Assembly: GCF_045062745.1 (NCBI RefSeq)
Contig: NZ_JBJGED010000021.1
Coordinates: 1-64,000 of the forward strand
Length of the DNA stretch: 64,000 nt
DNA from: Paenibacillus_AA sp045062745
Lineage (GTDB): Bacteria > Bacillota > Bacilli > Paenibacillales > NBRC-103111
Direction: 5' to 3'
Shown here: one piece after another, positions 25,388-33,954 of the stretch
Position numbering within the stretch: the first letter of the stretch is position 1
Layout: the number at the start of each line of letters is the position of its first letter
Notes under the pieces: model-generated
Seen by the model: only the letters and a program-made list of their open reading frames with translations
Database searches by the model: none
Told to the model about the DNA's origin: nothing
Made by a program: the position numbers and the translations under genes

Positions 25388-25570
25388 TCAAGAAAAGCTA
25401 CCGCTAAAGCACGAATGCACTTCCTCGAATGGCTTCGATCAGAAAACTTTTCTTATAATTCCTATAAGATTACTATGCTTTAAAAGCATCGTATCATTCC
25501 GGCCGTCTCCTGTCAATGCTCTCCAATTTTCATTTTTTTATGAGTTTTCCTTGGCCTGTACAAGAGAAGC

Positions 25571-25593
25571 AGCCTTCCGGGATCCGGAAGGCT
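25571..25593. terminator. terminator after the Gfo/ceramidase operon
   Basis: AGCCTTCCGG pairs perfectly with CCGGAAGGCT around GAT, just downstream of the dehydrogenase stop. The following minus-strand bases (GCTTCTCTTG) are only moderately T-rich. Confidence 0.75.
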
Positions 25594-25599
25594 GTTTCG

Positions 25600-26589
25600 T
25601 TATAGGTTGACCCGCACCGGGCGTCCTTGTTTGGCCGATTCATAAGCGGCGATGGCGACCGCCGCGGATTTTAGGCCGTCTTCCCCGCTGATCGGCACCG
25701 GCACGCCGGCTCGCAGCGCCCTCACGAAATCGCGCACGAGCGGTCCGTCCATACCGTCGCCCCAGAACATGCGGGCGGTCTTGCCGCTCTCGCTGTAGTA
25801 CGCCTCGTTCGCTTGAGCGAATCCGTCGAGGCTGATCACGCCCTTGGTGCCGATGATCTCCATCGTGACGTCGGCCCGGCCGTACCCGGCAGGCCGCGAC
25901 CAGCTGGGATCGAGGATTCCCAGCACGCCGTTCGCGAACTTCACGTGAATCATGCCGGCGTCGTCGATCCCCAAGTTCTCGTGGAACAGCTCTCCGACTT
26001 CCGCATACACTTCCTCCGGCTCCGTGTTCAGGAACCAGTTCATCAAGTCCATCACGTGCACCGTGTGGTCGAGCACCGCTCCGCCTCCGGACAGCGCCGG
26101 ATCGATGAACCAGCGTCCGGGCATCCGCCCGCGGTTCGTCCCCTTGATCGCGACGATGTCGCCGATCGCTCCGTCCTCGACGGCGGACTTCGCGTCCAGG
26201 ACAGCCGCCAGGTAGCGGCAGGGGAACGCCGTCATCAGTTGCACGCCGTGCTCGCGGCACACCTCGATCATCCCGCGCATCTGCTCGGTTGAGACGCCAA
26301 GCGGCTTCTCGCACAGCACATGCTTGCCGGCACGCGCCGCATCGGCCGTGAACCGGCCGTGCTCGGCATTCTCCGAGCAAATCACGACCGCATCGATCGG
26401 CTCTGCCAGCAGCCTATCGTGATCGTCATAGTAGGGAAGTCCCCACTCTTCCACATGCGGGGCCACCCGCTCGTACACTGGGTCGTACAGACCGACCACC
26501 TGAACGTCGTCCAGCTTCATCAGCTCTCGTAAGTAGCTGTTCCCATGGGAATGGGCGAAACTGATCATTCCAATCCGCAGCTTCTTCAT
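25600..26589 (-). CDS. Gfo/Idh/MocA family dehydrogenase
   Basis: A 329-aa NAD(P)-dependent sugar or inositol dehydrogenase family member. The N-terminal Rossmann fold has an unusual cofactor loop (RIGMISFAHSHGNSYLRE in place of GxGxxG), then VICSENAEHGRFTADAARAGKHVLCEKP with the family Lys. The C-terminal domain has LDHTVHVMDLMNWFL, the catalytic-His region. ATG 26589 follows GAGGTG and overlaps the stop of the upstream gene (ATGA). It is the last of three coupled genes, so it may act on a product of the ceramidase-like enzyme or a linked sugar. Confidence 0.88.
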   Translation of the reverse strand: MKKLRIGMISFAHSHGNSYLRELMKLDDVQVVGLYDPVYERVAPHVEEWGLPYYDDHDRLLAEPIDAVVICSENAEHGRFTADAARAGKHVLCEKPLGVSTEQMRGMIEVCREHGVQLMTAFPCRYLAAVLDAKSAVEDGAIGDIVAIKGTNRGRMPGRWFIDPALSGGGAVLDHTVHVMDLMNWFLNTEPEEVYAEVGELFHENLGIDDAGMIHVKFANGVLGILDPSWSRPAGYGRADVTMEIIGTKGVISLDGFAQANEAYYSESGKTARMFWGDGMDGPLVRDFVRALRAGVPVPISGEDGLKSAAVAIAAYESAKQGRPVRVNL

Positions 26590-27587
26590 CGGGACACCTC
26601 CTCTAGCTTGCCGTCGAGCCGGACCGGCCGGCCGGTGCGCAGCGATTCGACGGCGGCGCACGCCAGCGTCACCGCCATCACCCCGTCATGCGCGTTGACG
26701 AGCGGCTCGTTACCCGTCTGCACGCAGTCAAGGAAATGCTCCAGCTGGACCTGGAACGGGTCCTTCAGCGCCGGCCGATTCGGGAACCCGACGCCCCTCA
26801 GCCGGAACGCGTCCGGGTCCGAGCGTTGAATGACGAGCGAACGGGTCTGCGTGCTGTCGTAGCGCAGCAGCCCTTGCGAACCGGCGAGCTCCACCTGGGT
26901 CAGGAACGGCCCCGGGTAGCCCCAGTACGCCTCCACATTCGCGATGGCCCCGTTCACGAAGCGGAGCGTGACCGACGCGTATTCGACCCCTTCCGCTTGC
27001 CGGCCGGAGGCGAAGACGCTCTTCACCTCGCCGATCGTCCAGCGGAGGAAGTCCAGATCGTGGATCATCAGATCGAGGATAATGCCGCCGCTTAGCGCCT
27101 TGTCCACGTACCAGCTGCCGGCGGGCGGGCATTTGCTGGCCCGCTTCGCATGGCTCACGCCAATCCGACCGATCGTACCGGCCGCCGCCTGCTGCCGGAG
27201 CTGGGCGTATTCCGGGAAGAAGCGCAGCACATGGGCCGCGAACAGCCGTACCCCGCTCCGCTCGCATGCCTCCTGCATGAGGCGGGCATCCTCAGGATTC
27301 AACGCGAGCGGCTTCTCGCAGATGATGTGCTTGCCTTGCGCTGCGGCGAGCAGCACGACTTCCTTGTGCAGATGTGTCGGCAGCGTCACACAGACGACTT
27401 CAGCATCCGTAGCCGCCAGCAGCTCCTCGTACGACGTGTACGGGGTTGCCCCATAACGGGAGGCACACTCCTGCAGCGCTCCCTCCGAACGGTTGCTGAT
27501 CGCCACGAGCTCCGCCTCCGGCATCAGCTCGAACCGCTCCATGTACATCTTGCCCATTGTACCGCATCCGATGACGGCCACTTTCAT
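26586..27587 (-). CDS. Gfo/Idh/MocA family dehydrogenase
   Basis: A 333-aa paralogue with a standard Rossmann motif VIGCGTMGKMYMERF, the EKPLAL block (catalytic Lys near residue 95) and ILDLMIHDLDFLRW in the C-terminal half. It overlaps both neighbours by 4 bp (ATGA at each junction), so the three genes are one translational unit. Substrate is not predictable by eye; the family oxidises or reduces cyclic polyols, sugars and sugar amines. Confidence 0.9.
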   Translation of the reverse strand: MKVAVIGCGTMGKMYMERFELMPEAELVAISNRSEGALQECASRYGATPYTSYEELLAATDAEVVCVTLPTHLHKEVVLLAAAQGKHIICEKPLALNPEDARLMQEACERSGVRLFAAHVLRFFPEYAQLRQQAAAGTIGRIGVSHAKRASKCPPAGSWYVDKALSGGIILDLMIHDLDFLRWTIGEVKSVFASGRQAEGVEYASVTLRFVNGAIANVEAYWGYPGPFLTQVELAGSQGLLRYDSTQTRSLVIQRSDPDAFRLRGVGFPNRPALKDPFQVQLEHFLDCVQTGNEPLVNAHDGVMAVTLACAAVESLRTGRPVRLDGKLEEVSR

Positions 27588-28894
27588 TGGGCTTCCCCCT
27601 TTCCAATATTTCCTGCAAGCTGTTGCAGCGCCTCGCGTACCGGAGCTTCGATCTCCGGGAGGAGCCGGGACGGCATGTGGAAGTAGTACGTCGACGAGTC
27701 CGATTCGTAGCTATCCGTGCGAAGCTGATAAGCGAGAGGTACATAGCCGATCATGCCGTTGGAATACCCCATCGGCAGTACGTCGGCGTTCATCGCCTTC
27801 ACGTACAGCCCATACTCGACGACGACCTCGGCGTTCATCGCCAGGAAGCTCAAGCCTTCGGCCACGTCTATCCGGACGAATTCCATCGTAAGCGTGGTGT
27901 CCCGGCGGTCGAATTGCTGCAGCATCGTTTGCGCCCACTCGTCGTGGGGCGATCCGGCTCGCTCGGCAAGCGCCTGCAGTTCCTCGCGTCCGGCGAGCGG
28001 TCTCAGCTGCAGCGGAATGGCCAGGCGCATGCTTGAGAACGGCGTCACGGCCAGCCGCTTCAGCGGCCGCTTCAGGACGCCAATGACGGAATCCGCCAGC
28101 CGCTCGCCGAAGTACGCCACCTTCTCCCGCGGCGTGGAAGCGGACGGATCGGCCGATTCCGTGTATACATTAATATCCGCGCAGCAGCCCTGCAGGAACA
28201 GGCAGACCGACCCGTCCAGCTCGCGCTCCAACCGCTCCATCGCATGTCCCGTGAATTCCGAGGACACCACGTTCTCATTCGTCGTCACGGGATGGCATGC
28301 ATAGTGCACCATCAGCGCCTTCACCGAACCGTCGGTCCGGGCGAAGCGGATCACATTCACCTCATGATCGGCGATCCCGTCCGGGAATGCGCCCCCGACC
28401 ACGCCTCCGTCGGCATATTTTCTCCGCTGCACCCCATTGCGGCACTCGCCCGACCCGCGCTCGACGGTCACCGGCTCCAGGCCGGCGAGAGCAGCTTCGA
28501 CGGCCGTGTACAGCTGCCGCTCGAGCGCCTCGACGTAACCCGGATCCGGCGCGCCGAGCAGCCGATGGAACCGGAAGCTCGTCTGCGGGCCGGAATGGCT
28601 GTGGGTAGCGTTCAGGATGATACGCTCCGCGCTCAGGCCGAAGCGGGCCTGCAGCGTCTCCCGGATCGTCTCCATCCGGTCGGTCCCCCACCAGAGTAAG
28701 TCGGCAGACACGATGAGCACCGGCTCCCCCACCCGTTGGTCCGCGGCGTCGGCCTGCTGCAGGACGGCCGCGCGCAAATACAGGGATGTGTGTATCGCTT
28801 CATAAGGCTTATTCTCGCGGACGGCGAACCCGGCAAGCGGGATCGGCCGGTCCGGGGTAATATCGAATTTGGTACAGCCCAACAGCAGCTTCAT
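27584..28894 (-). CDS. neutral ceramidase-like protein
   Basis: A 436-aa protein that resembles the N-terminal catalytic domain of neutral/alkaline ceramidase. It has the family start GCTKFDITPDRPIPLAGFA, the nucleophile-region motif NATHSHSGPQTS (about residue 100) and zinc-ligand-like HYACHPVTT (about 198). Neutral ceramidases are about 650-700 aa with an extra C-terminal domain, which is missing. No signal peptide is present, whereas true neutral ceramidases are exported. Cytosolic action on a small amide or other substrate is therefore more likely than ceramide hydrolysis. It is first in the operon, with a GGGAGG site, and divergent from an AraC regulator. Confidence 0.8.
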   Translation of the reverse strand: MKLLLGCTKFDITPDRPIPLAGFAVRENKPYEAIHTSLYLRAAVLQQADAADQRVGEPVLIVSADLLWWGTDRMETIRETLQARFGLSAERIILNATHSHSGPQTSFRFHRLLGAPDPGYVEALERQLYTAVEAALAGLEPVTVERGSGECRNGVQRRKYADGGVVGGAFPDGIADHEVNVIRFARTDGSVKALMVHYACHPVTTNENVVSSEFTGHAMERLERELDGSVCLFLQGCCADINVYTESADPSASTPREKVAYFGERLADSVIGVLKRPLKRLAVTPFSSMRLAIPLQLRPLAGREELQALAERAGSPHDEWAQTMLQQFDRRDTTLTMEFVRIDVAEGLSFLAMNAEVVVEYGLYVKAMNADVLPMGYSNGMIGYVPLAYQLRTDSYESDSSTYYFHMPSRLLPEIEAPVREALQQLAGNIGKGEAQ

Positions 28895-29106
28895 CCGATT
28901 CGTTCCTCCCTGTCGTCTCTCGCAATCTCCTCTTCATACTAAACGACAAGAAGCTTGATTGCATGCCAATTATGCCGGGATGTGTGCCAAATTTTACAGA
29001 CCCCTCCCGCTCCGCAGGAAAAGCCCGAACGGCTATTCATCCCGCTCGGGCTCTGTGCTACAATGGGCGTATAAACCTATGTGAAAACGCTTCAGGAGGA
29101 TGTCCG

Positions 29107-29994
29107 ATGTCCACTTTCCCGATCTATGAAGACGCGCTACAGCTCCGCAATGTGACGGAGGGCATGTTCCCTTTCTATATCGGCATCCATACGATCGACA
29201 GCTATCCGGTGCACCATCACGAATTTGCCGAGATCGGCCTCGTGTTCCGGGGCAAAGGCCGGATGTTCATCAACGGGGTCAAGCACGAGTTCCAGCCCGG
29301 CACCCTGTTCATGCTGCTGCCTCATCAGATCCATAACTTCTCGAACGATACCGACAGTTCGCTCGAGCTCGTCTGCTGCATGTTCGATATCGGCATTCTG
29401 ACCGACGCGCTTCTCGAGCCGGAACTGAGCAGCCTGCTGCTCCGGATCGGGGACGACCTCCATCCGCATCTGCAGTTGAACGAAGCGTTGTTCGCCTCCG
29501 CCAAATCGATGATCGACGAGCTTCACCGCGAGTTCCAAGGCCACGAGCTGGGACGCAACAGCATCATTCGCGCCAAGCTGGTCGAGGTGCTCCTGCTGTT
29601 CATCCGCGCGCATGCCGGCATATCCCGCCCGCAAAAGCCCCTTGCGCCGGAGAAGAAGAAGGAGACGTGGAAGCTGATTCAGTACGTGAACACGCATTAT
29701 ATGGAGGACGAATTGACACTAGAGCATCTGGCCGCCATGTTCCAGGTGAGCGTGCCGTATATAAGCCGTTCGTTCAAGGAGCTCGTCGGACAAAGCTTCC
29801 TCAGCTACGTGCACGCATTACGCATCCGCCGAGCTTCGAGCTTGCTCGCGTCCACCGAGATGACGGTGTCCGACATCGCCGCCGAGGTCGGATTCGAGTC
29901 GTTCCGGACGTTCTCCCGGGTGTTCAAGGAGCTGAAGGGCGTAACCCCGTCGGAATTCCGCCATACGATAAGCGGTTTACAGACGTTCTCCTAG
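29107..29994 (+). CDS. AraC-family transcriptional regulator
   Basis: A 295-aa regulator with an N-terminal cupin domain (HHHEFAEIGLVFRGKGRMFING, then GTLFMLLPHQIH) and a C-terminal AraC double helix-turn-helix (about residues 190-290; LEHLAAMFQVSVPYISRSFKELVG and VSDIAAEVGFESFRTFSRVFKELKGVTPSEFR). The ATG at 29107 follows CAGGAGG. It is divergent from the ceramidase-like/dehydrogenase operon across about 210 bp and is its likely sugar- or polyol-responsive activator. Confidence 0.92.
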   Translation: MSTFPIYEDALQLRNVTEGMFPFYIGIHTIDSYPVHHHEFAEIGLVFRGKGRMFINGVKHEFQPGTLFMLLPHQIHNFSNDTDSSLELVCCMFDIGILTDALLEPELSSLLLRIGDDLHPHLQLNEALFASAKSMIDELHREFQGHELGRNSIIRAKLVEVLLLFIRAHAGISRPQKPLAPEKKKETWKLIQYVNTHYMEDELTLEHLAAMFQVSVPYISRSFKELVGQSFLSYVHALRIRRASSLLASTEMTVSDIAAEVGFESFRTFSRVFKELKGVTPSEFRHTISGLQTFS

Positions 29995-30953
29995 CGGACG
30001 GACGGGAACTCGAAATCTTCATCACGGAGCGCTTCGACATGCAGCGTCCGGACGTAGCCGTTGCCCTTCTTCGAGAAGAAGTCATGCTGCTTCGTCCGGG
30101 TGCTGATACCGTTGAACACGATCGGGTTGACCGGCTCTTCCGGGAAGTGCGGATCCAGGCCCAGGTTCATAAACGCCTTGTTCGCGTTGTACCGGACGTA
30201 CGCCAGCACTTCCTCCTTCAGCCCGATGCCTGCGTACAGCTCTTCCGTATAGGCGGCTTCATTGACGTACAGCTCGTCGAACAGCTCCATCAGTTCCCGA
30301 ATCGCCGCCTCCCGCTCGCCAGGCGTGAGCTGCCGGTAAACCTCCTGAGCCAGCGTCCCTACATACAGCCCGTGGATGCTCTCATCCCGCAGGATCAAGT
30401 CGATGATTTCCCCGCTGCTCGTCATTTTCCCTTGCCCCGCCAAGTACAACGGGTAGAAGAACCCGCTGTAGAACAAAAAGCTCTCCAGAAGCACCGATGC
30501 CGCCATAGCGACATAGAGCGACTGTGGACCCGTGATGGCCGAGTAAGCCGAGGAGATGCGCTTCGCCTTCAGCTGCAGGCGCGGATGGCTCTCGACCCAG
30601 CGGAATAGGTCGTCGATCTTCTCCGCGGTCGCGAGCGTCGTGAAGATGCTGCTGTACGACTTGGCGTGAATCTGCTCCATCATGCCCATAAACGACAGCA
30701 CCGCCTTGCGCTGCAGGCCGTCTACATGCTCCACGATGCGCGGCATCCCTACGCCGCCTTGCACGGTGTCGAGCAGCGTCAGGCCCCCGAGCACCTTCAT
30801 ATAGACGTCCTGCTCGACGGGGCTCAGCTCGATCCACGCCATTATATCATCGGACAGAGGAATTTCTTCATCCGTCCAGAATTGCATTACATTTTGCTGC
30901 CAGAAGGCCAGTGTGAAATCGTCGTCCGGCCGGTTCCAATTGACGGCTTGCAT
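29991..30953 (-). CDS. nrdF: class Ib ribonucleotide reductase radical subunit NrdF
   Basis: A 320-aa di-metal radical subunit, aligned in pattern with B. subtilis NrdF. Metal ligands are visible in LTLLDTVQGG (Asp), MMEQIHAKSYS (Glu, His, with the radical Tyr), VLLESFLFYSGF (Glu) and LILRDESIHGLYVG (Glu, His). The C-terminus FEFPSVR lacks the longer acidic tail of B. subtilis. It works with NrdE to make deoxyribonucleotides, probably with a manganese cofactor loaded with NrdI's help. The start at 30953 follows GGAGGAG. Confidence 0.95.
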   Translation of the reverse strand: MQAVNWNRPDDDFTLAFWQQNVMQFWTDEEIPLSDDIMAWIELSPVEQDVYMKVLGGLTLLDTVQGGVGMPRIVEHVDGLQRKAVLSFMGMMEQIHAKSYSSIFTTLATAEKIDDLFRWVESHPRLQLKAKRISSAYSAITGPQSLYVAMAASVLLESFLFYSGFFYPLYLAGQGKMTSSGEIIDLILRDESIHGLYVGTLAQEVYRQLTPGEREAAIRELMELFDELYVNEAAYTEELYAGIGLKEEVLAYVRYNANKAFMNLGLDPHFPEEPVNPIVFNGISTRTKQHDFFSKKGNGYVRTLHVEALRDEDFEFPSVR

Positions 30954-30979
30954 GCGCGCTCCTCCTTTGTCCTGCTGCC

Positions 30980-33064
30980 TTAAACGGCGCAGCTCGTGCA
31001 TTCTTCCACCGAGAGATGCTTCGTGCGGGTGTAGTACAACGACTTGAGCCCCTTGTGAGCCGCATAAATGTACATGCGCGCCAAGTCCCGCGTAGAGACG
31101 CTGCTGTTGACGTGGAGGATCGTGGAGATGCCCTGGTCGACATGCTGGCTGATCTCGGCGATCAGGTCGATGATCTTGAACTGGTCCATGTTGTAAGCCG
31201 ATTTGTAATAAAACACATTATTCGGGGCCAAATACGGCATCGGGTAGTACGTCGTAGCATTCGCATATGTACGCGTCTCGATGAGCTCCACCACCGGCAT
31301 TACGCTCGACGTCGCGTTCTGGATGTAAGAGATGCTCTGGGTCGGCGCGATCGCCAGCCGATAAGCGTGGTACAAGCCGTGACACCGCACCTGCTCCTTC
31401 AGCTCCGCCCAATCGGCCGGAGTCGGAATGGCCATACCCTCGAACAGCGACGCCACCTTCTCCGTACGGGGGAGGTAGTCCTGCTCGACATACTTGGCGA
31501 AATAGACGCCGGACGCATACTCCGACCGCTCGAAATCCTGGAACGTAACCCCCCGTTCCCGGGCGATCTCCATGCTCTTCTCGAGCGAGTAGTAGTTCAT
31601 CATCATGAAGAACGTGCGGACGAAATCCTTTGCTTCCTCGCTCTCGTACGCGATGCGGTTTTTGGCCAAAAAGCCGTTCAAATTCATCGCCCCGAGGCCG
31701 ACCGAATGCAGCTCCTTGTTCGCTTTGCGGACACCGGGCGCGTTCTCGATCTGCGAGAAGTCGCTCACGGTCGTCAGAGCTTCCATCCCGACGTGCACGG
31801 ATTCGCGGATCGCCCGGCGCTCCATGACGTTCACGATGTTGAGCGAAGCCAGATTGCAGCTGATGTCGCGGCGAATGTGATCCGGCTGGTCGTAGTCGGT
31901 GATCGTGGACGTTTCTTGCAGTTGGAAAATTTCGGTGCACAGGTTGGACATCTTCACATCGCCGATCGCCTTCAAGGCGTGAGCGCGGTTCGCATTCGAC
32001 TTGTTCATCATGTACGGATAGCCGGACTCCAGCTGGATCGAAGCGATCTTCGTCAGCATGTCTCGCGCGCTCATCACCGTTTTCTTCAGCACCGCCGGAT
32101 TGGCGAGCAGTTCCTCATACATCGAATCGATGTCCAAGTCGTCCAGGTGCTTCCCATAGGCCTGATAGACGGAATAGGAGCCGAACACCGTAAGCGGCTT
32201 GTTCTCGGCGGCGAGCCGGTACAGCTTGTCCGGTACGATAAGCCCGATGGACAGCGTCTTGATGCGCGACTTTTCATCGGCGTTAATTTTTTTGCAATCG
32301 AGAAACTCCAGCACGTCCCAGCCGAAAATGTTGTAGTACGCCGCTCCGGAGCCTTTGCGCTGCCCCATCTGATCCGCGTAAGAGAATGCGTCCTCGAGCA
32401 GCTTCAGAATCGGCATGATGCCTTTCGCCGCGCCCTCCACGCCCTTGATGGGCTCGCCGCGCCCGCGCAGCTTGGACAAGTTCACGGCGACCCCGCCGCC
32501 GATCTTCGACAGCTGCATGCACGTGCAGAGCACATAATTGATCGAGTTGAGCGAATCGTCCATCTCCAGCAGGAAGCAGCTTACCATCTCGCCTCTGCGG
32601 CTCTTGCCCGCATTCAAGAATGTCGGTGTCGCCGGCTGCAGCCGCTGCTCGATCATGGCGAGCGCGATCCGTTTGGCCAGCTCCGCGTCCCCGTGCCCAA
32701 GGAAGAGCGCCACGATGGCTACCCGGTCTTCATAGCGCTCGAGATACTGGCTTTTGTCGTCCGTCTTGAGGGCGTAGTCCTTGTAAAACTTCGAGACCGC
32801 CATATACGACTGGAACCGGAAGCCCGCCTCGTCGGTCAGCCGATAGACGGCCTCGACTTGCTCGTATGTATAGCGCTCATACACGTTCGTATAATAGTGA
32901 TGCCGGATCAAGTAGTCGAGCTTCTCCCGTAAGGATGGGAACTTCATTCGCTTCGTCTCCACTTCCTCCAGGAAGGCGGCGGCCGCCTCGCGGTCTTTCT
33001 CCAAATCGTAAAACCCATCTTCGGTCCGCTGCATCAGCTGGTTGTTCAATTCAATGTGCCGCAA
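30980..33064 (-). CDS. nrdE: class Ib ribonucleotide reductase catalytic subunit NrdE
   Basis: A 694-aa catalytic subunit. Landmarks are PATPTFLNAGKSRRGEMVSC (first active-site Cys), MSNLCTEIFQ (Asn, Cys, Glu of the radical site), and the C-terminal redox pair in EECTSCAV, re-reduced by an NrdH-type redoxin. There is no ATP-cone at the N-terminus, as usual for NrdE. Translation starts at TTG 33064 inside the 3' end of nrdI (14-bp overlap), giving coupling. NrdH is not encoded here. Confidence 0.96.
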   Translation of the reverse strand: MRHIELNNQLMQRTEDGFYDLEKDREAAAAFLEEVETKRMKFPSLREKLDYLIRHHYYTNVYERYTYEQVEAVYRLTDEAGFRFQSYMAVSKFYKDYALKTDDKSQYLERYEDRVAIVALFLGHGDAELAKRIALAMIEQRLQPATPTFLNAGKSRRGEMVSCFLLEMDDSLNSINYVLCTCMQLSKIGGGVAVNLSKLRGRGEPIKGVEGAAKGIMPILKLLEDAFSYADQMGQRKGSGAAYYNIFGWDVLEFLDCKKINADEKSRIKTLSIGLIVPDKLYRLAAENKPLTVFGSYSVYQAYGKHLDDLDIDSMYEELLANPAVLKKTVMSARDMLTKIASIQLESGYPYMMNKSNANRAHALKAIGDVKMSNLCTEIFQLQETSTITDYDQPDHIRRDISCNLASLNIVNVMERRAIRESVHVGMEALTTVSDFSQIENAPGVRKANKELHSVGLGAMNLNGFLAKNRIAYESEEAKDFVRTFFMMMNYYSLEKSMEIARERGVTFQDFERSEYASGVYFAKYVEQDYLPRTEKVASLFEGMAIPTPADWAELKEQVRCHGLYHAYRLAIAPTQSISYIQNATSSVMPVVELIETRTYANATTYYPMPYLAPNNVFYYKSAYNMDQFKIIDLIAEISQHVDQGISTILHVNSSVSTRDLARMYIYAAHKGLKSLYYTRTKHLSVEECTSCAV

Positions 33065-33416
33065 CGCGGTTCAACCCCTCTCGAAATCGTTCTACATCGG
33101 TAGACGTGCCGGACAGCTCGAATTTATGAACGATCGGGACGCCGAACTGCTCGGCGATGGCGTCGGCGCTGCCGGCGAACGATGCGCCCCAATTGCGGTT
33201 CCCGCTGGCCGATACCCCCCTCAGATGGGCACGGTTGCGATTCAGGAAGTTCATCACTTGGGCTGGTACATGACCGAACCCGGTCGTATACGTCACCATG
33301 ACGAACGGCTCCTCAACCTGCTGCGACTCGGAGTCGTGCAATTTAAGCACATCGAGGCCGAGCTTCCTCACGAAACGCTCCACATTCCCCGTTCGGGAGT
33401 CATAGACGATTAACAT
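33051..33416 (-). CDS. nrdI: flavodoxin-like NrdI
   Basis: A 121-aa flavodoxin-fold protein with the FMN phosphate loop DSRTGNVERFV (residues 6-16), TYTTGFGHVP and GNRNWGASFAG, all typical of NrdI. It supplies the oxidant that activates the Mn cofactor of NrdF. The start at ATG 33416 is preceded by GGGAG. It is first in nrdI-nrdE-nrdF and follows the cobalamin riboswitch and terminator. Confidence 0.95.
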   Translation of the reverse strand: MLIVYDSRTGNVERFVRKLGLDVLKLHDSESQQVEEPFVMVTYTTGFGHVPAQVMNFLNRNRAHLRGVSASGNRNWGASFAGSADAIAEQFGVPIVHKFELSGTSTDVERFREGLNRVAAH

Positions 33417-33480
33417 GGCGAGCTTCACTCCCTCTAGCAATCTAGTATTTCATGCGTGCCCGATGGGCGATATCGACATC

Positions 33481-33524
33481 AAAAAGGCGCATCCGGCCTC
33501 CCCCGAGAGAAAGCCAGACACGCC
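33481..33524 (-). terminator. expression-platform terminator of the cobalamin riboswitch
   Basis: On the minus strand GGCGTGTCTGGC (33524-33513) can pair over all twelve positions, counting G-U pairs, with GCCGGATGCGCC (33497-33486), followed by five Ts. It lies between the aptamer and nrdI and would stop transcription when the riboswitch is bound. Confidence 0.85.
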
Positions 33525-33654
33525 CCGCATCTGCACGATGAAGCCGTCCGAACCCGCCGCTGTCCAACCGGCAGCAGCCCGAACCCAAATTCGTCCTTGC
33601 AAGCTTGTCCGACACATCCCCTATCTCCCGTAGGTACCGTTGTGTCTTCATGCG

Positions 33655-33884
33655 TGGGCAGGTCTCCTGGCTCCAGATTCATCGCAACCTTCCGCCTTCC
33701 CAGCCTTATGGCCAGTGGCATATCGAAGGAGCTTCTCTGTTACAGTGGCGGGACCGCATCGGATTCGCTGTTGCTCTACCGAATTTCCCTATTAAGCCTT
33801 GGCAGCCGATCGCTGCCAGGCACCCATACATGTCCATATGTAGTTGTCGAACTTCAGATTATATCAAGATATTGATTCTGTCAA
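33655..33884 (-). promoter_or_regulatory. adenosylcobalamin riboswitch and promoter of nrdIEF
   Basis: A leftward promoter-like pair, TTGACA (33884-33879) and TATAAT (33863-33858), has a short 15-bp spacer. About 30 bases on begins a cobalamin aptamer (about 33826-33655) with the standard landmarks in order: GGTGCC, TTAATAGGGAA, GCGGTCCCGCCACTGTAA, ATGCCACTG, GGGAAGGCG, GATGAATC and the B12 box AGCCAGGAGACCTGCC. B12 binding would fold the downstream terminator and shut off nrdIEF. Together with that terminator, this explains the 538-bp gap. Confidence 0.95.
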
Positions 33885-33910
33885 CCGCCAAGAAGAAAAT
33901 AAAAAGATAA

Positions 33911-33945
33911 AAAAACTCCCGGGTAATTAAACCCGGAAGCCGGTA
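33911..33945 (-). terminator. terminator of the first solute-binding protein gene
   Basis: TCCGGGT and ACCCGGGA arms around a 7-base loop, followed on the minus strand by seven Ts. It closely resembles the terminator of the duplicate gene at 35941. Confidence 0.85.
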
Positions 33946-33954
33946 ACTCAACGA

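Noticed and set aside
31016..32932. Long + strand frame (638 codons) inside nrdE
   Set aside because: nrdE is certain on the opposite strand. GC-rich codons leave the antisense frame open, and its product has no recognisable motif.
33442..33651. Small minus-strand frame between the riboswitch and nrdI
   Set aside because: It runs through the terminator hairpin of the riboswitch and has no conserved motif.
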